Below are positions 1 through 5,644 of a DNA stretch of 11,481 bases, one piece after another. This DNA comes from Bacteroidales bacterium (lineage in GTDB: Bacteria; Bacteroidota; Bacteroidia; Bacteroidales; UBA1556): contig JAOZKO010000067.1 of assembly GCA_029935325.1 (NCBI GenBank), forward strand, positions 1 through 11,481. The letters are read 5' to 3'. Both the position numbers and the translations under genes were made by a program. The notes beneath the pieces are model-generated. The model saw nothing but the letters and a program-made list of their open reading frames with translations, was not told the DNA's origin and made no database searches. The number at the start of each line of letters is the position of its first letter. Within the stretch, counting starts at the first letter, position 1.

Positions 1-4
1 AATA

Positions 5-208
5 CCGAATTACAAAAGACATGATTAAAATCTGCGTCAATCTGTTTAATCAGTGGCATCTGTGTTCTATTCTTTTCCAATTTTACCCTTTCAGGGTCAG
101 CGCTTTATCCTCTGCTTTTAAGAAACCTATGCCGAATTACACCAAGATATTATTAAAATCTACGTCAATCAGTCTAATCAGTGTCATCAGTGTTCTATTC
201 TTTTCCAA
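5..208. repeat. Two direct copies of a ~76-bp degenerate intergenic repeat
   Basis: Copy 1 spans 5-80 and copy 2 spans 132-208. Both begin ccgaattac and end gtgttctattcttttccaa, with scattered substitutions between. Inside each copy are about four degenerate 9-10-base units resembling AATCtGcGTC, AATCtGTtT, AATCaGTggC and ATCtGTGTTC. Between the copies (85-97) lies a small inverted repeat, accct-ttc-agggt. A 66-codon open frame crosses this region but only reads through the repeats and is not a credible gene. From memory, repeats of the ATCTGTG/ATCAGTG type are scattered in intergenic DNA of many Bacteroidota and other bacteria; no function can be read from the sequence. Confidence 0.8.
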
Positions 209-217
209 ATATCAGAC

Positions 218-601
218 TTAGCTAAATACATTTATGATATATGGCCAGAAAATTACAATAGCAATTACAACAGACGCAATTGCCAACAATAGCACAGCAG
301 CAGCAGCAATATCCTTTACCTGACCAGCCTTTTCATCAAATTCGGGCTGCACTATATCTGTAAGCTTTTCGATGGAGGTATTAAATATCTCTGCAGCAAG
401 AACTATAGCTATAACTAATATAATAATAGCTCTTTCGGAACTTAATAAAGGAAAGTAAAAAGCAGCAGTAAGAGCAATTAGCATTGCTACTATATGCACA
501 TAAAAATTGCGTTGTTTCACAAACATCAAACTTAATCCTTTAAAAGCATAACCGAAGCTTTTAAGGAAATTCGCAACTGACTTATTTGGTTTTGGAGACA
601 T
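218..601 (-). CDS. dgkA: Diacylglycerol kinase family membrane protein (DgkA/undecaprenol kinase type)
   Basis: This 127-residue integral membrane kinase belongs to the prokaryotic DAGK family, which phosphorylates diacylglycerol or undecaprenol at the inner membrane using ATP and so recycles lipid carriers. The family signature is clear: E71, N74-T75, E78 and D82 in AEIFNTSIEKLTDIV, followed by K96-D97 in a GQVKDIAAAAV helix. An amphipathic N-terminus (about 10-30) with the RNFYVHI segment precedes three hydrophobic helices at about 36-53, 57-73 and 98-122, as in the small trimeric enzymes. Length is normal for the family. The ATG lies 6 bp after the stop of the upstream gene on the same strand, so the two may be co-transcribed. 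No Shine-Dalgarno is visible. In most bacteria outside the Proteobacteria this family prefers undecaprenol, so the lipid substrate is uncertain. Confidence 0.92.
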   Translation of the reverse strand: MSPKPNKSVANFLKSFGYAFKGLSLMFVKQRNFYVHIVAMLIALTAAFYFPLLSSERAIIILVIAIVLAAEIFNTSIEKLTDIVQPEFDEKAGQVKDIAAAAVLLLAIASVVIAIVIFWPYIINVFS

Positions 602-607
602 CTTATA

Positions 608-1066
608 CTATGGGTAATATACCTTTGGTAATTTTTTGAACTCCTCAATTGTATAATACTTTGTTTTGCCTTTAAACTTATATTGCAACACAGCTCTACC
701 CTTATATTCTATAGGTACTGCTTTTGAGCTATATTTCGACAATTCTAAAGATCCCTCCTTATTTGGTAAATGTCGCTGATATGCGTTAATATAAACTGTA
801 TCACCTTTTTCAAAAGTGCTTAATTTTTTGTCACCCATAGTAATTGCATATACATCCATTTCAACCTCATTTACTCCTACCCAAAGACCGTCAAAGCTCA
901 ACTTTGTTGAAGGTGCCTTAGCTATAAATTTCAATTGATATTGAACTGTTTTACCACTTTGTGCTCTTCCTCCAAAAGATACTTGCTCTGTTGAAAGAAT
1001 GGCCGAGAATGGAGTTACACCAAACCAACCAAAGAAAAATACTAATATTACTGCTATATACTTCAT
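608..1066 (-). CDS. Small secreted protein of unknown function
   Basis: I do not recognise this 152-residue protein. It begins MKYIAVILVFFFGWFGVTPF, a typical signal peptide with a short basic start and hydrophobic core; cleavage is plausible near S21-A22. No cysteine forms a lipobox, so a soluble periplasmic or secreted product is more likely than a lipoprotein. The mature part is beta-prone and charged, with a basic C-terminal third (YKGRAVLQYKFKGKTKYY) ending KLPKVYYP. The frame stays open up to an ATG at 1171, but I prefer 1066 because it gives a clean signal peptide and because a perfect 26-bp palindrome sits on the upstream ATG. It lies 6 bp ahead of the kinase gene and probably shares its transcript. 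Function cannot be inferred. Confidence 0.7.
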   Translation of the reverse strand: MKYIAVILVFFFGWFGVTPFSAILSTEQVSFGGRAQSGKTVQYQLKFIAKAPSTKLSFDGLWVGVNEVEMDVYAITMGDKKLSTFEKGDTVYINAYQRHLPNKEGSLELSKYSSKAVPIEYKGRAVLQYKFKGKTKYYTIEEFKKLPKVYYP

Positions 1067-1170
1067 AATTATAAATAATTTGTAAAAATCTAAAATTAAA
1101 CTCTTCAATCTCTGTTTATTATAGATTAAAGAGCTGTGTTTTGTCACTATTTTTGCTGTACTTCGATACA

Positions 1171-1196
1171 ATTTTCATTTAAAAATAAATGAAAAT
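1171..1196. promoter_or_regulatory. Perfect AT-rich palindrome upstream of the small secreted protein gene
   Basis: An 11-base arm attttcattta (1171-1181), a 4-base loop aaaa, and the exact complement taaatgaaaat (1186-1196). It lies about 105 bp upstream of the leftward gene starting at 1066 and just downstream of a leftward TATTTTTG box (1218-1211). It could be an operator or a 5'-UTR hairpin. It lacks a GC stem, so it is a poor intrinsic terminator. Confidence 0.45.
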
Positions 1197-1210
1197 CACT
1201 CAGCATCTAG

Positions 1211-1218
1211 CAAAAATA
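1211..1218 (-). promoter_or_regulatory. Candidate -7 box TATTTTTG for the 608-1066 / dgkA unit
   Basis: Read leftwards, 1218-1211 is TATTTTTG, matching the Bacteroidota -7 consensus TAnnTTTG. No good TTTG -33 partner is found about 20 bp upstream, so this is weak. If used, the leader to the start at 1066 would be about 140 nt and would contain the palindrome at 1171-1196. Confidence 0.3.
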
Positions 1219-1240
1219 CCGCCAAAACCTCAATAACTCA

Positions 1241-1295
1241 TATTCATATCCATGGGTTGCACCCATGGCTATTCATATTTGACCCCTTCAGGTCA
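1241..1295. repeat. Intergenic inverted-repeat cluster (CCATGGG palindrome plus TGACC...GGTCA)
   Basis: Positions 1250-1268 form ccatggg-ttgca-cccatgg, a perfect 7-bp stem with a 5-base loop, flanked on both sides by the 9-mer tattcatat (1241-1249 and 1270-1278). Immediately after, 1280-1295 form tgacc-ccttca-ggtca. The second part resembles accctttcagggtcag at 85-100, so the window holds two relatives. This looks like a dispersed REP-like intergenic element rather than a site for one gene. It lies between the start of the small secreted gene and the stop of the permease gene, both leftward. Confidence 0.65.
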
Positions 1296-1316
1296 GTAAT
1301 ATATGTAATGCTTTAT

Positions 1317-1369
1317 ATTAATAATTTGTAAAATAAACACTACCGATTAATAATTTCTAAACACTACGG
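1317..1369. repeat. Two-unit tandem duplication over the 3' end of the permease gene
   Basis: Unit A (1317-1345) and unit B (1346-1369) share attaataattt-t-aaacactac-g, unit A carrying 5 extra bases. Unit B contains the last codons and TAG stop of the leftward permease gene (stop at 1357-1359), so unit A is an untranslated, diverged copy of the gene's end. Confidence 0.6.
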
Positions 1370-2598
1370 ATTGCTTCTACTGGGCTCATTTTGGAAGCTA
1401 TATATGCTGGTATCATTCCAGCCACAAGGCCTATCAAAAGTGACACCATTATTCCCATAGAAACATTTTTAAAGCTCATTATTAGCTCAAAATCGAAACC
1501 AAAGCGGGCGATGAGTACAGCAATAAATACTATCACTAGTCCTAATATACCACCAAACAAAGATAGGAAAACTGATTCAAAAAGAAACTGCATCAGCACA
1601 AAAAAACTTTTTGCTCCCAAAGCCTTCTGAATACCTATTTGATTTGTTCTTTCCCTAACGCTTACAAACATAATATTGGCAATTCCGAAACCTCCCACAA
1701 GGAGGCTTAGCCCACCAATAAACCAGCCCATGACTCCAATTGTGCTAAAAATACCATCAAAATTACTGCTTAAAGTAGAAATCTCATTAATGGAAAAATC
1801 ATCATCGGCGGCGGGCTTAAGTCGATGAGTGGCTCTTAATGTTGCTATAATATCATCTTTTATTCGCTCATTTGGGACTCCATCCTCGGCAATAACCATT
1901 ACTGTAGGATTTACTCTGCCCGATCGCATATTTACTACATTTCTGGCATAGTTAATAGGAACTAAAATTCTATTATCATGAGAATTATTAAACATATCCT
2001 CGCCTTGCTTTTCGAATATTCCAATAATACTTAGCTTTTGTCCAAATATTTTTACCTTTTTACCAATGGGATTTATTTGCTTAAAAAGAGCCTCGGCAAT
2101 ATCAACTCCAATAATAGCCACAGGCTTACCAGAAGCACTTTCTAATGCCGAAAAATATCTCCCCTCCTGAAAATCGAAATCAAAAATTTGCTGATATTCA
2201 TCTGATGAAGCCACAATAACGGCATTATCAATATGTTGATTTTCGTAATGCACCGACTTAGATGTGCTAATCATAAACCCCACATGACTTGCTCCTTTTA
2301 CATTTCGCCTAAGGGCATCAGCATCCTTAATATTTGGTTCTGGGCGCTGATAGTATTTCCACCAAGGATAATCTCCAAATAGCCAAGGCCATTTTTGAAC
2401 ATACATAATATTATTCCCCAAAGAATTCACCGAACTTCGGATTTTGAATTCTAAAGAATCGATAAGCGTAAATACTGAAATAACCGAAAATATTCCTATG
2501 GTAATTCCTAATAACGAAAGCGTTGTCTGTAACTTATTCGACATTAAGCTCTGTATAGCAAATACGTAGCTTTCTCGTATTAATCGTAATACCATCAT
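1357..2598 (-). CDS. ABC transporter permease, MacB/FtsX family
   Basis: This 413-residue inner-membrane permease has the MacB layout: one N-terminal membrane helix (about 26-46), a large extracytoplasmic MacB_PCD-like domain (about 48-280), and three C-terminal helices (about 292-314, 340-364 and 379-401). Family motifs are present: RERTNQIGIQKALGA (315-329) after the second helix, and SKMSPVEAIRSV at the end, equivalent to the usual 'PvealR' tail. Such permeases pair with a LolD/MacB-type ATPase and act in mechanotransmission, export or lipoprotein handling rather than simple pore transport. No ATPase gene is visible here, so the partner must be elsewhere or left of the window. The start ATG overlaps the TGA of the upstream EEP gene by 4 bases; a second ATG follows at once, so the exact start is uncertain by one codon. 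The substrate is unknown. Confidence 0.9.
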   Translation of the reverse strand: MMVLRLIRESYVFAIQSLMSNKLQTTLSLLGITIGIFSVISVFTLIDSLEFKIRSSVNSLGNNIMYVQKWPWLFGDYPWWKYYQRPEPNIKDADALRRNVKGASHVGFMISTSKSVHYENQHIDNAVIVASSDEYQQIFDFDFQEGRYFSALESASGKPVAIIGVDIAEALFKQINPIGKKVKIFGQKLSIIGIFEKQGEDMFNNSHDNRILVPINYARNVVNMRSGRVNPTVMVIAEDGVPNERIKDDIIATLRATHRLKPAADDDFSINEISTLSSNFDGIFSTIGVMGWFIGGLSLLVGGFGIANIMFVSVRERTNQIGIQKALGAKSFFVLMQFLFESVFLSLFGGILGLVIVFIAVLIARFGFDFELIMSFKNVSMGIMVSLLIGLVAGMIPAYIASKMSPVEAIRSV

Positions 2599-3656
2599 CG
2601 GCTTTTAGGAATTAGTTTAACATTTGCAATTACAGCTTGATGATCGGAATAACTGAAACCCATATCAATATTGCGGATGCTTAAGGATTCCACATTTGGA
2701 GATAAGAGGTAAAAATCGATAACTGTTGTGAGTGTTTCTCCCCTTATATAAGCTATTTTATTTCTTCTATTTGTAGGCTCCTTATTATCATAAAACCAGG
2801 TCCAATCAGCAGGAAATAATTCAGGACTAATATCAAGTTTGTCTATCAAATCCATTTTATCGCTATTAAAATCAGCTATAAAACCTGGAGCGCATTGGTT
2901 AAAATCGCCACCAACAATAACATAATTCCCTTGCTGGTATTCTGCCAGCACATAGCTTTTGATTTGTTGCATCTGCGCTTGACGCAATCCTCCATCATCA
3001 TAAGCCGAATTATGAGTGTTTATTATAATTAACTCTTTGCCAGAATCTACTTTATAGCGATTCACCAAAAAGCAACGATCTAATAAAAACAATGATTTTG
3101 GCCAAGAGAAATTACCATCGTATGAATACCTAATGCTTTTGCTTGGCGTATATTTGCCCAAAGTTAATAATCCACTATTAACTTCTCCCATGGGTTTTGA
3201 TATTGGAACTGGGACAAAAGGTACAAGGTAATTTAGTCCATAATCGGAATGATATTTAGGAAATAATTCGCCTAAATGACTAACTTGGTCTGTAAAATGA
3301 GAGCGTTGAGAGTGCTTATCTACTTCTTGAAAAAGCATAAAATCGATTTGTTCTAATTTTTTAAGAGCGAACATTACTCCTAATATGTTTTTATTAACCA
3401 CCTCTTTTGTTGGATAAACTTGCTCGCCTCCGCTATAAAAAAAATCCATTTCTTTATTTAGCCCACAATAACCTAAATTCCATATTAACAAGCTTACTTC
3501 TGCGCTATCATTGATAACAGAACTATTTTCTCCTTGAAAAATTATCTCTACAGCCTTCGGTTTATAATCTTTATAGCTAGTATATGCCAAAAATCCAAGC
3601 ACAATAATTATCGGTATCAGAACAAGTGAAAAAAGGAACTTTAAGAATCGTTTCAT
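2595..3656 (-). CDS. Membrane-anchored endonuclease/exonuclease/phosphatase (EEP) family protein
   Basis: This 353-residue protein has an N-terminal hydrophobic anchor (about 7-26) followed by an EEP-fold hydrolase domain (about 54-348). Catalytic motifs appear in order: IWN (N60), FQEVD (E111, the metal ligand), INTHN (H215), GGDFNQ (D251, N253), VIDF (D314) and the terminal SDHQAV (D338, H339). The fold covers DNases, sphingomyelinases and inositol phosphatases; with an anchor and probable periplasmic placement, a phosphodiesterase or phosphatase acting on nucleic acid or lipid headgroups is plausible, but the substrate cannot be told. The stop overlaps the permease start (ATGA), so translation is probably coupled. 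A leftward TAAATTTG box at 3690-3683 lies 26 bp ahead of the ATG. The active site appears intact. Family confidence is high, substrate confidence low. Confidence 0.9.
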   Translation of the reverse strand: MKRFLKFLFSLVLIPIIIVLGFLAYTSYKDYKPKAVEIIFQGENSSVINDSAEVSLLIWNLGYCGLNKEMDFFYSGGEQVYPTKEVVNKNILGVMFALKKLEQIDFMLFQEVDKHSQRSHFTDQVSHLGELFPKYHSDYGLNYLVPFVPVPISKPMGEVNSGLLTLGKYTPSKSIRYSYDGNFSWPKSLFLLDRCFLVNRYKVDSGKELIIINTHNSAYDDGGLRQAQMQQIKSYVLAEYQQGNYVIVGGDFNQCAPGFIADFNSDKMDLIDKLDISPELFPADWTWFYDNKEPTNRRNKIAYIRGETLTTVIDFYLLSPNVESLSIRNIDMGFSYSDHQAVIANVKLIPKSR

Positions 3657-3682
3657 ACTAAAGTTATAAATTATTTAGGCTA

Positions 3683-3690
3683 CAAATTTA
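3683..3690 (-). promoter_or_regulatory. Candidate -7 box TAAATTTG for the EEP-permease operon
   Basis: Read leftwards, 3690-3683 is TAAATTTG, an exact match to TAnnTTTG, ending 26 bp upstream of the ATG at 3656. A clear TTTG at -33 is not seen. It lies back to back with the rightward promoter at 3699-3730. Confidence 0.5.
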
Positions 3691-3698
3691 TAAATCAA

Positions 3699-3730
3699 TT
3701 TGCTATTAACGGTATTTTTTTTTAGTTTTG
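3699..3730 (+). promoter_or_regulatory. Bacteroidota-type promoter for the Omp85-like gene
   Basis: TTTG (3699-3702), a 20-bp spacer, then TAGTTTTG (3723-3730): an exact fit to the TTTG / TAnnTTTG promoter pattern of the phylum. The predicted transcription start, near 3737, is downstream of the ATG at 3728, which rules out that start and supports translation from 3755 or 3758. Confidence 0.65.
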
Positions 3731-3754
3731 TATAATATTTTATTTAAAATCCAT

Positions 3755-5122
3755 ATGATGAACAAACTTATTATCGGTATTTCAGTGCTATTATTAATTG
3801 GTTTTGGGACCTCAAATTTAAAGGCTCAAACGGATACATTAAGGGCAGAAAACAAAAAAGAGGGGAAGATAAAGACAGGATTTAGCTTTGGAGGTGTACC
3901 AGCTCTAGCGTATGATACTGACTTAGGTTTTTTATATGGTATTATTCTAAATGTATATCATTATGGTGATGGTTCAAATTACCCAATGTATAATCATAAA
4001 GTTTTTATGGAATGGTCGAGAACCACAAAAGGTAGTGGGAAGAATATTTTGATTTATGATAATCGGACTCTTATCCCTAATGGAAGAATGAATTTAGAAC
4101 TTAGTTATTATACCGAGAAAGCTCTTGATTTCTACGGCTTTAACGGCTATAATTCCTACTTTGGTGATGAGTATTTGAATGATGAAGACACTTCATATAT
4201 CAGTCGATTGTATTACCGCCACGACAGGAAATTATTACGTATGAAAGCTGATTTTCAAGGTAAATTATTTGGAGATAATTTTCGTTGGTTAGCAGGTTTT
4301 TCTCATTACGATATTGGGGTTTCGTCTGTAGATATTGCAAACCTTAATGATGGCAAAAAAGGTGATGATCTATTACCTGATACTGCCTCACTTTACGATA
4401 GGTATGTGGAATGGGGAGTAATTCCTCAAGATCAAATTTCAGGGGGAGTTACCAATATGCTTAAGTTTGGAGTAGTATATGATTCAAGAGATAATGAAGC
4501 TAGCCCTAATAGAGGGATTTGGTCGGAGGCAATGATAATTACAGCACCCGGTTTTTTGGGGAATGACTATAGTGGAACTAAAATATCATTAACACATCGC
4601 CAATATTTTACTTTAGTAAAGGAAAAAGTTGTTTTTGCCTACCGACTAAATTATCAAGGATTAATAGGAGGTGAAATACCATTTTATATGATGCCTTTCT
4701 ATTTCGATTCTAAATCAGTGAGAGATGGTTTGGGAGGAGCAAAAAACCTCCGTGGGATAAAAAGAAATAGAGTGGTGGGAGATGGTTCGGTACTCGGAAA
4801 TATTGAATTACGATATACGTTTTTGAATACTGTGGTTATGAACCAGAACTTTTCCATTACTCTAAGTGGCTTTACTGATGTGGCGCAGGTTGTACAGTTT
4901 CATGAGCTTGATATAACTGGAGTTACGGCCTCCTACGGCAAAACAGCAGAAGAAAATATAGCCGAAATTAATTATACTGGTGAAAGCTTGCATGTGAGTT
5001 ATGGATTAGGATTGCATTTTGCAGTGAATCATAATTTTATAATAGCTGTAGATTACGGCATGGCAGGAAATCCACAGGATGGTAATTCAGGACTTTATAT
5101 TGGATTGGATTATATTTTTTAG
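3755..5122 (+). CDS. Omp85-superfamily outer-membrane barrel without POTRA domains
   Basis: This 455-residue protein starts with a signal peptide, MMNKLIIGISVLLLIGFG then TSNLKAQ, with cleavage likely after A24. The rest is dominated by beta-strands of alternating polar and hydrophobic residues with aromatic girdles, and ends GLYIGLDYIF, a C-terminal phenylalanine as in BAM-inserted barrels. The segment GGAKNLRGIKRN (LRG at 332-334), followed by GDGSVLGNIELRYTF, matches the loop-6 motif (VRGF/Y type) of BamA/TamA/D15 surface antigens. There is no room for POTRA domains before the barrel, so it belongs with the short POTRA-less Omp85 relatives common in Bacteroidota rather than BamA. The role is unknown; a secretion or lipid-related outer-membrane function is possible. 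A well-spaced promoter at 3699-3730 excludes the longer start at 3728. It is transcribed alone. Confidence 0.85.
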   Translation: MMNKLIIGISVLLLIGFGTSNLKAQTDTLRAENKKEGKIKTGFSFGGVPALAYDTDLGFLYGIILNVYHYGDGSNYPMYNHKVFMEWSRTTKGSGKNILIYDNRTLIPNGRMNLELSYYTEKALDFYGFNGYNSYFGDEYLNDEDTSYISRLYYRHDRKLLRMKADFQGKLFGDNFRWLAGFSHYDIGVSSVDIANLNDGKKGDDLLPDTASLYDRYVEWGVIPQDQISGGVTNMLKFGVVYDSRDNEASPNRGIWSEAMIITAPGFLGNDYSGTKISLTHRQYFTLVKEKVVFAYRLNYQGLIGGEIPFYMMPFYFDSKSVRDGLGGAKNLRGIKRNRVVGDGSVLGNIELRYTFLNTVVMNQNFSITLSGFTDVAQVVQFHELDITGVTASYGKTAEENIAEINYTGESLHVSYGLGLHFAVNHNFIIAVDYGMAGNPQDGNSGLYIGLDYIF

Positions 5123-5160
5123 AAAGTACTTGCTAGTAATACTTCGTTGAGTTTGTGTTT

Positions 5161-5186
5161 CTCGCAAAGACGCCAAAACGCAAAGG
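5161..5186. repeat. Degenerate CGCAAAG-type intergenic repeat
   Basis: Three imperfect 8-9-base units follow one another: cgcaaaga, cgccaaaa, cgcaaagg. It lies 38 bp after the stop of the Omp85-like gene. From memory, tandem CGCAAAGA strings are common between genes in many Bacteroidota, Chlorobi and cyanobacteria; nothing here shows a function. Confidence 0.7.
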
Positions 5187-5400
5187 GTTGATTTTGTGAA
5201 TGTTATACGCTATTGCGTAAAGCCGTAATCACCTGGCTGTGTGATTTATATAAAACATTAACGGAGTATTGTGCTAGAAAACACAAATCTATTTTAGGTA
5301 TTTTATTAGTTTTTCATAGAATTTCTCTCATCATTCAATTTTGCCCTAGGCCTAGATAAAGAATTTAATGAGGAAAAAAAATCTATTGTTATTCCTTTTC

Positions 5401-5613
5401 AAACTCCTTTGATTATAATACTGTACTAATATCAATCCTCCAACCATTTCTATAGAGTTCAAATTCATCTTAGGTTTCTTTTTTGAAAACAGCAACCTAC
5501 TTTGCTAATAACTTGGTGTTTTTACAAATATCTAGTCTTTCAAGCCATCCTATAAATTTGGCATTACACAATTGATATTTGATTAACCATATTTCGTCTT
5601 CAACTTTTTCCTA
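5401..5613 (-). pseudogene. Possible remnant of a leftward coding sequence
   Basis: Read leftwards, one frame from about 5612 gives an uninterrupted stretch with protein-like composition, including DEIWLIKYQL, NAKFIGWLERLDICKNT and KLLAK before a TAG. After further stops, another frame near 5465-5410 gives NFELYRNGWRIDISTVL. Runs rich in W, G, D and E are unusual for random AT-rich DNA, so this may be a gene broken by stops and a frameshift. No family is recognised, and chance remains quite possible. Confidence 0.25.
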
Positions 5614-5619
5614 ATTTTG
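5612..5619 (+). promoter_or_regulatory. Candidate -7 box TAATTTTG for the TPR-AraC gene
   Basis: TAATTTTG matches TAnnTTTG exactly and ends 25 bp before the ATG at 5645, a normal leader length. No TTTG lies about 20 bp upstream, so only half of the promoter is supported. Confidence 0.4.
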
Positions 5620-5644
5620 ACCCCAACCTAATAATTCATACATT

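Larger units (their letters stand above)
5123..5644. other. 522-bp gap between the Omp85-like and TPR-AraC genes
   Basis: Holds the CGCAAAG repeat (5161-5186), a small hairpin tacgc-tatt-gcgta (5206-5219), a 10-bp palindrome ctaggcctag (5346-5355), a possible decayed leftward coding stretch (about 5401-5613) and a TAATTTTG box (5612-5619). No intact gene or recognisable RNA is seen. Confidence 0.7.

Noticed and set aside
21..221. 66-codon open frame on the + strand
   Set aside because: It only reads through the two intergenic repeats; composition is repeat-driven and it lacks promoter or start signals.
608..1171. Longer start (187 residues) for the small secreted protein
   Set aside because: It would bury the signal peptide 35 residues inside the protein, and its ATG lies at the edge of a perfect palindrome.
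1391..1630. 79-codon + strand frame
   Set aside because: Shadow of the permease gene on the other strand, with no independent signals.
3728..3754. Upstream ATG at 3728 for the Omp85-like gene
   Set aside because: It overlaps the -7 box (3723-3730), and the predicted transcript starts after it; the signal peptide begins at 3755 or 3758.
5201..5285. Possible integron attC-like or IS end (tacgc-tatt-gcgta hairpin, then acggagtattgtgctag)
   Set aside because: No paired core sites and no integrase or transposase nearby; only a short hairpin is supported.
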